Positions 17,862-25,951 are shown, numbered from the stretch's first letter. The stretch: 64,000 nucleotides of DNA from Variovorax ginsengisoli (GCF_006438845.1 NZ_RCZJ01000005.1:218236-282235), one strand, 5' to 3'. Notes: generated by a model from the letters alone, not told the origin. Program-made: numbers and translations.

Positions 17862-19387
17862 GCGACCAGGCCGTCGCCAAGCTTCTTCGATCAGCTGAAC
17901 CGCTGGTGATCATTGAAGCTGCAGCGGGCTGCGGCAAGACATACCAAGGGGCTGCGTACGCGCAGGAGGTGGTGGGGGGGCTCGGTGATGGCCGCTTGCT
18001 CATCCTGACGCACACACACGCCGCTTGCTCCATCTTTGCAGAACGTACGAAAAAGGCAGGGGCACGCGTCGAAATTAAGACCATCGATGCCTTGATTGCG
18101 CAGATCGCGCTGGCGTACCACAAGCCACTAGCTCTGCCGCGCGATCTGACCTCCTGGGCTTGGCAGGATGGCGGACAAGGCTTTGAGATCATGGCAACCA
18201 AGGTCGCAAGATTCTTGCGCCATCAGCCCATAGTGGCTCGTGCACTGGCCATACGCTACCCAGTCATCGTGTGCGATGAGCACCAGGACTCCAGTGTTGA
18301 TCAGCACAGTGTTGTCATGTCCTTGCTGTCTGCTGGAGCAACTGTCCGGATCTTTGGGGATCCCATGCAGCGGATCTACGGGGCCAAGAGCGATAAAGCC
18401 GCTCGCGAGGATCGTACCCGCTGGGACGCTTTAAAGGCGCAGGGAGCAGGCGAGAAACTGATCACGCCTCATCGCTGGCAAACCGGTTGTCCCCTACTGG
18501 GGGCTTGGGTCATCGAGGCGCGAGAGCGTTTGGAGCGCGGAACTCCGATCGATCTGACTGGAGGGCTGCCTCCATCCGTTAGGGTGCTTGTCGGAAACAA
18601 CATGGCTCAGATGCGGACGGGCTACCAACTGTCAAAGGAGCACAGGGCACCGATCGACAAGGTGCTGAAAAGCAGCCCACAATTGATGGTCCTCGCATCG
18701 CAGAACGCCTTGGTGTCGTCACTTCGAGCCTTCTGGTTTCGCGCGGTGCCGATCTGGGAGGGGCATACGCGTGATGCGCTAGGGGCACTCATTCAGACAC
18801 TGCACACCGGTCACGGCGATCCGGAAGCGCTGGCACAAGGTGTCATCACCTTCATGGGCAGCGTCGCAGCAGGATTTAGTCCATCCAGCCACGGTGACCG
18901 ACTTCTGCAGGAGGTCCGCACGGGGGCGGCTCGCCCCACCACTGGAAAGCCGGCCAACATCCAAGCGGTCGCAAGATGCCTGCTAAACAATCCCTCGCAC
19001 ACGGGTGTGTCGGATGCGCTTGCAAAAATTAACGCGCTGGCGAAGGACGCAGCTGCGGGCTTCGACACCGTGAAGATCGATCACGGCTCCGAGCTGCGGG
19101 ATGCCGTACGCATCGGCCAGTTCGCAGGGCCTGACGAGGGATTTGCGGAGGTGTCGCGCATGCGTTCCTACTCCCACCCTTCTCTACCCAAGAAAGTGCT
19201 CAGCAGCATTCACAAAGCGAAGGGGCTGGAATGCGACCACGCGATGCTGATGGCCTGCGACAGTGCGCAGTTTTCGTCGACCCTGTACGCGAAATCCAAG
19301 ATGTACGTGGCCCTCAGCAGGGCGAAGAAATCGCTCACCTTGGTGGTTCCGACAGTTAATCCCAGTCCACTGTTCAAGCTCCGTTGA
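17858..19387 (+). CDS. Gabija GajB-like UvrD/Rep-family helicase
   Basis: This 509-residue superfamily 1 helicase has Walker A AAAGCGKT (residues 21-28), Walker B VIVCDEHQDSS near residue 137, a motif III-like FGDPMQRIYG, and a C-terminal motif VI ALSRAKKSLTLVV. It is far shorter than UvrD (about 720) and close to GajB (about 490), so the accessory domains are reduced. The start overlaps the OLD nuclease stop by four bases. In Gabija, GajB senses DNA termini and cooperates with the GajA tetramer. The sequence supports the pair but not activity. Confidence 0.85.
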   Translation: MSDQAVAKLLRSAEPLVIIEAAAGCGKTYQGAAYAQEVVGGLGDGRLLILTHTHAACSIFAERTKKAGARVEIKTIDALIAQIALAYHKPLALPRDLTSWAWQDGGQGFEIMATKVARFLRHQPIVARALAIRYPVIVCDEHQDSSVDQHSVVMSLLSAGATVRIFGDPMQRIYGAKSDKAAREDRTRWDALKAQGAGEKLITPHRWQTGCPLLGAWVIEARERLERGTPIDLTGGLPPSVRVLVGNNMAQMRTGYQLSKEHRAPIDKVLKSSPQLMVLASQNALVSSLRAFWFRAVPIWEGHTRDALGALIQTLHTGHGDPEALAQGVITFMGSVAAGFSPSSHGDRLLQEVRTGAARPTTGKPANIQAVARCLLNNPSHTGVSDALAKINALAKDAAAGFDTVKIDHGSELRDAVRIGQFAGPDEGFAEVSRMRSYSHPSLPKKVLSSIHKAKGLECDHAMLMACDSAQFSSTLYAKSKMYVALSRAKKSLTLVVPTVNPSPLFKLR

Positions 19388-19667
19388 AGGACCGAGCCCA
19401 TGAGCAACTACTCCCGTGAGGGTTTGCAACTTGCAGACGGTAGGTCCGACGGCACGGGCCTCTTGATTCTGGTTGAGTGCTTGGCGAAGGTTTACAAAGT
19501 TGCTCAGTGTTTTCCCATCTGCCACAAGGCGGTAGCCGTCAGTCACCGCCGCATCCGTTTTAACTTCCCCGGGATTTCGGCTTCCCCTTGGCGGGTTCTG
19601 GCTTACGAGCCTTCGAGGTCTATATGCTCACGAGAACTGGGAATAGAACTCCCTCACTGGAACGAAT
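19388..19667 (+). other. 280-base leader of the reverse transcriptase, possible non-coding RNA
   Basis: No convincing protein gene lies between the helicase stop and the reverse transcriptase. An open frame from 19418 runs on past the RT start in another frame and has no family features. Several short inverted stretches are present, for example around 19531-19555 (cggtagccg and a following caccgccgc). Several defence RTs use an upstream structured RNA as template, so this is a reasonable place for one. It is positional inference only. Confidence 0.3.
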
Positions 19668-21170
19668 GTGAACACTCGCGAGTTCTTCGAGCTGGATTTC
19701 ATGGCAGCGCTTTTCCCGCTGAAAACCAATAAGCTGATGATGGAAAACGCCGGGCCCGAGCTAGAAGCATATGCCCGGAGGGCACTTTCCGACTTACCAG
19801 TGGATGCGCCCTATAGTTTCTTAGGACAGGAGCGCGCGCACGCGGCAAAGCCAAACCACCATCTCAGGAGGACGATCGTCCTCGATCCGGTTTGCACCTT
19901 TTTCATATATGACTTGGTGTATCGCAACCGTCGTGCTTTCGACACTCGAAAGAAGCCTGATCGAGTATCTTTCGGATATCGGTTTGCAGGAGGCTCACCC
20001 GTCGCGGTGCATAAGGCGTTTGGCGACTACACCAAAGCAGTTCGCACTGAGCGTGCTGACTTCGAACATTCGCTCAGCTTCGACGTCGCTTCGTACTTCA
20101 ATGCGATTTATCATCATGATCTAGCAAGTTGGTTTTCCAATTTGAAGGACGTCAAGCCGGAGGACGCAAAGGCGTTTGGAATCTTCATGCGGGAAATCAA
20201 TTCGGGACGGTCGATTGACTTTCTTCCGCATGGCTTGTATCCGACAAAAATGATTGGAGCTGGTTTTCTGAGTTTCCTGGAAAGTTCTGAAGAGATTAAA
20301 TCCGCGTGTTCGTTGCGCTTTATGGATGATATTCATCTGTTTGACGATTCCGAGGAGACGCTCGTTAGCGATTTCTTGAAGATTCAAGATTTGTTGGGCG
20401 GCTTGGCGCTAAACGTTAATGCGGCGAAAACAAGCTTTGATTTTGGTCTTGGCACAGTCAACGAATCGGCATCAGAAATTCGCATCCGCCTGATGGAAAT
20501 ACTGGTTGATGACCAGCCGCGTACCTATTTCGGATCAGGCAGTGACTGGTCAGATAAGGACGAAGAGGACTACGGAGATGGCGACCGCGATGCGATCTCA
20601 GTCGAAAGGATTTCTGAGCTCGAAGGTCTGCTGCTTGATGGCCGAGCAGATGAGGCTGACGTCGAGCTTATTCTTGGCATTCTTCAGGAAAATGATGCCG
20701 TGCCCGCCATCGCGATCCCGACCCTTTATGCACGTTTTCCAAATATAGCAAAGCAACTGTACAAGTTGGTCGCCGCATCCGATGAAAGGAGCAAGATCGC
20801 TGAAGGCTTTGCAGACGTACTTAATTCGAACGCCGAACTATTGGAGTACCAACTTTTTTGGCTCGCCGTCATCGCGGAGGATCACCTCCACGACACGGAC
20901 GAGTTTGGAAAAATAGTGATGGGAGTTTATGAGCGGTCTGAGCCATACGAGATCGTTGCGGCGAAGGTGCTGGAGATACCGAACCAAACATTCGGTCTGA
21001 AGGCTATCAGAGCACGGATTTTGAAGTCCGGAGCTTCCAATTGGAAAAGCTGGGCGTCTGCAATTGGGGCACGGACGTTGCCTGTCGCTGAGCGCAACCA
21101 TGTTCTTGGATACTTCGCAAATGGTTCACCTATGAACTACCTAATTGCGAACTGCGTGAAGAAGCTATAG
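19668..21170 (+). CDS. Reverse transcriptase of the unknown-group/DRT defence type
   Basis: This is a 500-residue protein. Motif A reads SLSFDVASYFNAIYHHDL with D139, and the catalytic motif C is LRFMDDIHLF with D220-D221. A motif D-like LALNVNAAKTSF follows. No maturase, endonuclease or integrase domain is attached. The C-terminal part from about 300 is helical and unrecognised, as in antiviral RTs of the unknown groups (DRT, Abi). It is not next to a retron-type msr/msd I can identify. The GTG start (19668) gives MNTREFFELD; ATG 19701 is an alternative. GC is visibly lower than in the flanking recombinases. Location between a Gabija-like pair and a recombinase supports phage defence. Confidence 0.8.
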   Translation: MNTREFFELDFMAALFPLKTNKLMMENAGPELEAYARRALSDLPVDAPYSFLGQERAHAAKPNHHLRRTIVLDPVCTFFIYDLVYRNRRAFDTRKKPDRVSFGYRFAGGSPVAVHKAFGDYTKAVRTERADFEHSLSFDVASYFNAIYHHDLASWFSNLKDVKPEDAKAFGIFMREINSGRSIDFLPHGLYPTKMIGAGFLSFLESSEEIKSACSLRFMDDIHLFDDSEETLVSDFLKIQDLLGGLALNVNAAKTSFDFGLGTVNESASEIRIRLMEILVDDQPRTYFGSGSDWSDKDEEDYGDGDRDAISVERISELEGLLLDGRADEADVELILGILQENDAVPAIAIPTLYARFPNIAKQLYKLVAASDERSKIAEGFADVLNSNAELLEYQLFWLAVIAEDHLHDTDEFGKIVMGVYERSEPYEIVAAKVLEIPNQTFGLKAIRARILKSGASNWKSWASAIGARTLPVAERNHVLGYFANGSPMNYLIANCVKKL

Positions 21171-21204
21171 TGCTTGAGAGGCCCCATCTTTAAGTGCCTC
21201 GGAT

Positions 21205-21232
21205 ATGATTGATAAAGGACGTTATCATTCAT
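21205..21232. repeat. dif-like palindrome (11-6-11) at the second recombinase start
   Basis: The left arm ATGATTGATAA and the right arm TTATCATTCAT are inverted with 10 of 11 matches and flank a 6-base centre AGGACG. This 11-6-11 layout with ATAA/TTAT at the inner edges is that of Xer dif-type sites. It overlaps the likely ribosome-binding site and start region of the recombinase gene at 21235, so it could also be an autoregulatory operator. Confidence 0.55.
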
Positions 21233-21234
21233 GA

Positions 21235-22221
21235 ATGGGCGTTCTTGTTGATCCTGGCCAGGGCAGGGCGGTTTCCGCCGAGCTGACCGCCATTTCCGGC
21301 CTGCCGGCGCTTTTCCGGCCCACCCCAGCAGCTGCCGAGCGCACGCTGGAGTTCTTCACCGCCAACATCCGCAATCCCAACACCCGCAGGGCCTACGCGC
21401 GTGCTGTGGCCGCGTTTGCGGTCTGGTGTGGAGAGCAAGGCCTGCCGGAGCTTGCTGCGCTGCGTCCGGTCCACATAGCCGCCTACGTTGAGCAGCTGCA
21501 GGGACGGGTCTCCGCCCCTTCTGTGAAGCAACACCTGGCTGCGCTGCGCGTCCTCTTCGACTGGCTCGTGGTCGGCCAAGTCATTCCCTTCAACCCGGCC
21601 AGTTCAGTGCGCGGCCCGCGGCATTCCGTCCGAAAGGGAAAAACGCCGGTGCTGACTGCCGAAGAGGCGAGAGCGATGCTCGATGCGATCGACATCACCA
21701 CGCCGGTCGGTCTGCGAGACCGCGCCTTGATCGGGTTGATGGTCTTCACCTTCGCCCGCGTCGGTGCGGCAATCGGCATGCGCGTGGAGGACGTCTACGT
21801 CCAAGGTCGGCGCACCTGGGTCCGGCTGCATGAGAAGGGCGGCAAGGTCCACGAGATGCCGTGCCACCACAACCTCGATGAATACGTGCATGCGTATCTC
21901 AACATCGACGGCTTGGGCGACGACAAGAAGGCGTTTTTGTTCCGCTCGGCCAAGGGGCGGGGAGGGCAGTTGTCGGCGCTGCCGATGAGCCAGGCTGACG
22001 TGTACCGAATGATCGGTCGCCGTGCCGCCTCGGCACTGGTAGCTACCAAGGTCGGGTGCCACTCCTTCCGGGCCACTGGGATCACCGAGTACCTGCGCAA
22101 TGGAGGAAAACTCGAGGTAGCTCAGCAGATGGCCAACCATGAAAGCGCGCGTACCACTGGACTTTATGACCGACGGCAGGACGAAGTATCACTTGATGAA
22201 GTTGAGCGGATCAGAATCTAA
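21235..22221 (+). CDS. Tyrosine recombinase/integrase (XerC/D-like)
   Basis: This 328-residue protein has an N-terminal SAM-like core-binding domain (NIRNPNTRRAYARAVAAF) and a C-terminal catalytic domain. Catalytic residues are the Arg in FTFARVGAAIGM, Lys in HEKGGKVHEMP, the box HSFRATGITEYL, His in ANHESART and the nucleophilic Tyr in GLYDRR. It follows the reverse transcriptase by 64 bases. An AlpA-like gene lies downstream, a usual companion for integrases. A second ATG at 21231 is out of frame. The palindrome at 21205-21232 may be its binding site. Confidence 0.9.
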   Translation: MGVLVDPGQGRAVSAELTAISGLPALFRPTPAAAERTLEFFTANIRNPNTRRAYARAVAAFAVWCGEQGLPELAALRPVHIAAYVEQLQGRVSAPSVKQHLAALRVLFDWLVVGQVIPFNPASSVRGPRHSVRKGKTPVLTAEEARAMLDAIDITTPVGLRDRALIGLMVFTFARVGAAIGMRVEDVYVQGRRTWVRLHEKGGKVHEMPCHHNLDEYVHAYLNIDGLGDDKKAFLFRSAKGRGGQLSALPMSQADVYRMIGRRAASALVATKVGCHSFRATGITEYLRNGGKLEVAQQMANHESARTTGLYDRRQDEVSLDEVERIRI

Positions 22222-22237
22222 ATTTTATTTTTTCGTT

Positions 22238-22284
22238 GCGTCAAGACGCTTCATGAGGCATCATGGAGCTTTATGACGCATGGA
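22238..22284. promoter_or_regulatory. Repeat cluster before the AlpA-like gene, likely operator
   Basis: A perfect 5-2-5 palindrome (GCGTC-AA-GACGC, 22238-22249) runs into two imperfect direct repeats. GCTTCATGAGGCATCATGGA occupies 22248-22267 and GCTTTATGACGCATGGA occupies 22268-22284. The cluster ends at the ribosome-binding site of the downstream gene. Such clustering fits binding by the AlpA-like protein or the recombinase. Confidence 0.5.
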
Positions 22285-22290
22285 GTTAAC

Positions 22291-22575
22291 ATGAATTTTG
22301 ATTTTTCATCAGATGAGAAGTTGCTGGACATAGAAACTGTCTGCAAAAAGTTGTCAATCTCTCGCACTACGTTTGAACGCCTTCGAAAACCACCGCAACG
22401 GCCAACAGGCATGGAGATGGCGCGCAGCATGGTGGGCGATCGTTCTAACGACTATTCAGGAATGCCCCCCTTCCCAGAGCCAACCATCACTCTAGGTCGC
22501 AGTCCTCGGTGGTCAGTAACGGTCCTCAATCAGTGGATTGCCTCTTGCCGACCAGTGTCATACAGGCCCAACTGA
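22291..22575 (+). CDS. AlpA/excisionase-like small DNA-binding protein
   Basis: This 94-residue protein contains a winged-helix/MerR-like segment (LLDIETVCKKLSISRTTFER) and a late strand SPRWSVTVLNQWI, typical of AlpA-type regulators that insert a helix into DNA and recognise a short motif. The middle carries an unusual insertion (residues about 40-65) compared with compact AlpA proteins. ATG 22291 is preceded by TGGAG six bases upstream; ATG 22273 would add six residues. It probably controls or assists the neighbouring integrase. Confidence 0.7.
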   Translation: MNFDFSSDEKLLDIETVCKKLSISRTTFERLRKPPQRPTGMEMARSMVGDRSNDYSGMPPFPEPTITLGRSPRWSVTVLNQWIASCRPVSYRPN

Positions 22576-22635
22576 CACTTCAATCCTCGACAGCTTTGTG
22601 GTTTGACTTCCAAGTGATGCAAGAAAATTGAGTTG

Positions 22636-22917
22636 ATGCCCACCGAAACGACCACTGCCATCTACCGGTTCACCCGCGACGAGCACTCGCCTATGGGTTT
22701 CCTGAGTTCCCAGCGTCCAAGCACCGATGCCATGACCGCGATCTGCAGGTGGGAGGTCGCAGCCCGCGGCCGCCGCTCATACGTAGTGTTAGACGATCAG
22801 GACGACTTCTTAGTTGCCAAGCTGACGCTCCTAAAGGTTGACATCGACGAAGCGGCAAGTGACTTCAACGCGCTGTGTGTGCAGTTAGGCTTGAAGTACG
22901 AGGTTGTCCCGTCGTGA
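22636..22917 (+). CDS. Hypothetical protein of 93 residues
   Basis: I do not recognise this family. The protein is soluble, mixed alpha/beta, with a central RSYVVLDDQDDFLVAKL strand pair. It overlaps the next gene by four bases (GTGA 22914-22917), so the two are a coupled pair and probably act together. ATG 22636 is used; a TTG one codon earlier is less likely. Confidence 0.6.
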   Translation: MPTETTTAIYRFTRDEHSPMGFLSSQRPSTDAMTAICRWEVAARGRRSYVVLDDQDDFLVAKLTLLKVDIDEAASDFNALCVQLGLKYEVVPS

Positions 22918-23654
22918 CGCCCGCGGAGATCCGCGACCACTGCACACGCGCTGCGGTCGACATATGGCGACATCACGCCGGGAATCACACTGGCCAGCCA
23001 GGTGCGGCGCAAATGCCGCTGCTACTGGAGGATTACTTGGTAAGCGCCGATCTGCTCTTCGTCGGCATGAACCCATCATTTTCGCGGCAGGCGGTGGAAA
23101 AAATCTTGCGCGTCGCGGTGCCCGATAGCCCCGACGTGGATGCCTTCTTCACATGGGACGCAGCACTCGACGGCAAGTCCCTAGAGCGCCGGATTGCCGA
23201 AGTCGCATGCTTCGAAACAACAGCGCGCGTCGTCTACAACCCCTACTTCAGGCCGCTCGAACGTTTCGCCAAGAGGGTAGGCGCCAAAACGCAAGCGCAT
23301 ATCGATATGTTTCTAATGCGCCATACGTCCCAAAAAGCATTGCAGAAAACACACGGTGCGACTTTCAACAAGCTGAGTCCTTTCGCTCGAGAGCAGTTCG
23401 AACTCTTTCGTTACACGCTGGAGGCCATGGACCCAAAGGTAGTCGTAGTGGTCAACGCAGGCGCAAGTGATATTGCGTTGGAAGGTCTGGGGCTCACCTC
23501 AGCTGACAACGGACGGAGCTATTACTGGGATAAGCTTCCCGCGGCTCGGTTCTTCTTGTCCGGAATGCTCTCGGGCCAGCGGGCGCTCGACACCTACTCG
23601 AGAGTTCGCCTAGAGCTGGACGTGAAAGCCGCGCTGCAGGAAGCGCGTAGCTGA
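22914..23654 (+). CDS. Hypothetical protein with a UDG-like GMNPS segment
   Basis: This 246-residue protein begins at a GTG overlapping the preceding stop. Around residue 49 it has LLFVGMNPSFS, reminiscent of the glycosylase-fold loop of uracil-DNA glycosylase relatives. A later hydrophobic strand VVVVVNAGASDIAL would be the matching core strand. Without the rest of the UDG motifs I cannot assign activity. A base-excision or nucleotide-sensing role would fit a defence island but is speculative. Confidence 0.6.
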   Translation: MTPAEIRDHCTRAAVDIWRHHAGNHTGQPGAAQMPLLLEDYLVSADLLFVGMNPSFSRQAVEKILRVAVPDSPDVDAFFTWDAALDGKSLERRIAEVACFETTARVVYNPYFRPLERFAKRVGAKTQAHIDMFLMRHTSQKALQKTHGATFNKLSPFAREQFELFRYTLEAMDPKVVVVVNAGASDIALEGLGLTSADNGRSYYWDKLPAARFFLSGMLSGQRALDTYSRVRLELDVKAALQEARS

Positions 23655-24277
23655 GTCGGCTCGCCGGTCCCGGCTAAGCAGACCGCTGTCGCGCAGCTTT
23701 GACTCGAAGGTGCCAAATCGGCGCTGGCTGCTGCTCCCAACGCCGTAGCCCCAGAATCAGGGAAAGGATCGCCCAGACCTTCCAGCACACCATGTAGCTG
23801 GGGCAACTGCAGCTCCTGCTTCATCACCAATGCCAGGTTGGCGCCGCCAAAAGCCAGAACGGCCCCGCTCGCTTGGATCGAGCCGCGTCAAGCGGCTGTT
23901 CAAACATCAAGCGTGCATCAGCAACCTGCCTGCCACGGCAGGCAGGTTGCTCACCCGACATGTCCTCAAAAGCGCATTGTTCTGTGGCAAGGGGTAAGAA
24001 GAGCAGTTGCCTGCGCCTCTGATGAGGTAGCAACATATACCGAATCGTAGGCCGCCGCGACTCGACGCTGCCCAACGATCAATATCAGGCACCGCTATTT
24101 TCGCGCCACAATTACCGAGTCGACACAACGCCGGCAAGCTGACTAACTACAGATGGCAAACCATGAGAGCAGCCGCACAGGACTCTAGGATCAGTGGCAA
24201 GCCGAGGATCACTCGATGAAATTAACGTACCAGGATCTAATCCATAAGATTGCATCGACAAACAAGAAAGGCGTATT
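23655..24277. other. Gene-poor stretch holding a long palindrome
   Basis: No gene is supported over these 623 bases. Base composition changes here from GC-rich to the AT-rich patch that follows, which suggests a junction between independently acquired segments. The only strong structure is the 30-base palindrome at 23921-23950. Confidence 0.5.
23921..23950. repeat. Perfect 30-base palindrome
   Basis: The arms GCAACCTGCCTGCC and GGCAGGCAGGTTGC are exact inverted repeats of 14 bases around a 2-base centre (AC). No T-tract follows, so it is not a standard terminator. It could be a cruciform-type origin, a recombination site or a protein-binding site. Confidence 0.7.
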
Positions 24278-24925
24278 TTGAAAATTGAAGAATATAAAGC
24301 TCTCTTTGCAGAAATAAAGGAAACCAAAGACTTAAAAGAGGGAGACACTCGTGCAGGCCGAGCACTCACGCTAGCACTTGATATTCGAAAGTTTGAAATT
24401 GAGTTGTACTGGAAAAGAGCCACCTATTTTTGGGCTTTTATTGGTGCCTCTTTCGCAGGCTATGCGCTAACCTCAAAATCAACGGACACACAAAGTCAAA
24501 ATCTGCTACTCGTATTTTCAGCACTCGGAACAATTTTTTCTTTCACGTGGTACTTAGTCAATCGGGGAAGTAAATTCTGGCAAAACAATTGGGAACGTCA
24601 TGTTGACATGCTCGAAGACTTGACCTTAGGGCCATTGTATAAAATGGTGGTATTAGATGACCAAAAAGGCAACCCACTGACCGCACCAGGAGAGTTCTCG
24701 GTCAGCAAACTCAATCAAATATTGAGTATTTTCGTACTCACCGTTTGGCTCGCTTTATTTTACCACTCCCTCGGACCAATAACCTCTGATCTTAGGATTG
24801 ACAGTTTTAAAATATCGATCACAGCCATAACCGCCGCCTTCATAATTATTCTATGGCTATTTGGAAAATCTTCGAACAAAGCAACATCTTTCACAATACG
24901 CCCAAGAAAATCGACTCCGCACTAA
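24278..24925 (+). CDS. Four-helix membrane protein, RipA/SLATT-like in appearance
   Basis: This 215-residue protein has a charged N-terminal helix, then four hydrophobic segments at about residues 48-65, 72-92, 147-165 and 178-198. The conserved-looking motif YWKRATYFWAFIG precedes the first membrane helix and GSKFWQNNWERHVD follows the second. I associate this wording with a widespread octameric membrane protein family (RipA-type), but cannot verify it. It begins with TTG. AT-rich codon use contrasts with the rest of the window, indicating recent acquisition. It is 24 bases before the next gene, so the pair is likely an operon. Confidence 0.65.
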   Translation: MKIEEYKALFAEIKETKDLKEGDTRAGRALTLALDIRKFEIELYWKRATYFWAFIGASFAGYALTSKSTDTQSQNLLLVFSALGTIFSFTWYLVNRGSKFWQNNWERHVDMLEDLTLGPLYKMVVLDDQKGNPLTAPGEFSVSKLNQILSIFVLTVWLALFYHSLGPITSDLRIDSFKISITAITAAFIIILWLFGKSSNKATSFTIRPRKSTPH

Positions 24926-24949
24926 CCGCGCAACAAAGATCGAGAAATT

Positions 24950-25456
24950 ATGAGTTTAATTGATATGATGACAGATAATGCTTACGTGGAAGACAGCAAA
25001 GGAATTCGCCATGGCCCATACAAAACAAAGTTTGGGGGTAAAGTCTTGATTATTTATGATCAAGAATTTGGAGGCAACGAAGGGGACTTTTTAGTGCAAT
25101 CGCTACCCAACGATCGCGAGAAGAAACACCGAATCTCCGAAATCCAATACAGCAGCGGCCTAGCCGGAATTAAACCCCATTATCAAATTAAATTAGGAAT
25201 GGAAAAACCTTTGGAACAGCCCTCAAACTCAACGACCACCGTTAACATAAGTGGAGGAAATGTGCAAGTCGGAAGCCATAACGCGCAGCACATAACTGCT
25301 TCTTTTCAGACATTGGTTACCGCCATTGAGCAATCAACATTTTCGGAGGCAGAAAAGTCATCTGCAAAAAGCAAGTTGCGTGAATTTCTAGAAAGTCCAG
25401 TGATTGCAGCTGTTGCCGGAAGTGCTGTTCAGGCCATAATTTCAACTTTAAACTAG
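24950..25456 (+). CDS. Hypothetical protein with NISGGNVQVG repeat-like segment
   Basis: A 168-residue soluble protein of unknown function. The N-terminal half is beta-rich. A linker contains NISGGNVQVGSHNAQ, a pattern seen between domains in effector-type and sensor-type proteins. The C-terminal 60 residues form amphipathic helices (AEKSSAKSKLREFLES). AT-rich like its upstream neighbour, with which it probably forms a two-gene unit: a membrane protein plus a soluble partner, a layout common in abortive-infection modules. That role is inference. Confidence 0.6.
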   Translation: MSLIDMMTDNAYVEDSKGIRHGPYKTKFGGKVLIIYDQEFGGNEGDFLVQSLPNDREKKHRISEIQYSSGLAGIKPHYQIKLGMEKPLEQPSNSTTTVNISGGNVQVGSHNAQHITASFQTLVTAIEQSTFSEAEKSSAKSKLREFLESPVIAAVAGSAVQAIISTLN

Positions 25457-25463
25457 AACAGGC

Positions 25464-25907
25464 TTAAACAGTCTTCCAATTTGGTGCTCTCCGAGAATTG
25501 CTCAAGCGATTACTGGCCGCTTTAGATTCTACAGACGCCTGTTCTGCGGCCTTCCGCGATTCTGGATCAACCGGCAATTGAAGCGGCACCATGAATCTAA
25601 TTCTACTAATAGTCTTATCTTCTGCTGAGCCTTGCTGGATTGCAGTGTTGACACCGACAGAAGCAACCTCGAGTCTTTCTGTGTGCTCCGTGGAAAGACC
25701 AGCCGTGGCAGATAATGCCACATCAAAATCGATTGCGTAAACGGGATAATTCTCCCCACCTTTAGAGTTTCCCAAAAATCTTTCAGTATCTTTGGGATAG
25801 TATACCGGCGATACCGCGCCTCCTAGATTCGCAATAGGCACGCTGCTCTCAACAACTCCCTGAACAATTTGCAAAAGAGATTCGGCAACAAATGTTTTTA
25901 AGTCCAT
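25464..25907 (-). CDS. Hypothetical protein of 147 residues
   Basis: I do not recognise this protein. It starts with a helix (MDLKTFVAESLLQIVQGVVE) and continues as a predicted beta domain containing YAIDFDVALSATAG and ISRIRFMVPLQLPVD. It is convergent with the preceding gene, only 7 bases away. Similar AT-rich codon use suggests it arrived with the two genes to its left. Confidence 0.55.
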   Translation of the reverse strand: MDLKTFVAESLLQIVQGVVESSVPIANLGGAVSPVYYPKDTERFLGNSKGGENYPVYAIDFDVALSATAGLSTEHTERLEVASVGVNTAIQQGSAEDKTISRIRFMVPLQLPVDPESRKAAEQASVESKAASNRLSNSRRAPNWKTV

Positions 25908-25951
25908 AATTTATCGATGATTGGCGCAATAAATAAAGTTTTGACGGCCAG

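Noticed and set aside
20107..20118. TTTATCATCAT inside the RT gene, identical to the right arm of the palindrome at 9523-9546
   Set aside because: It encodes Y-H-H-D of a conserved-looking RT segment and lacks the inverted left arm, so a chance match is more likely.
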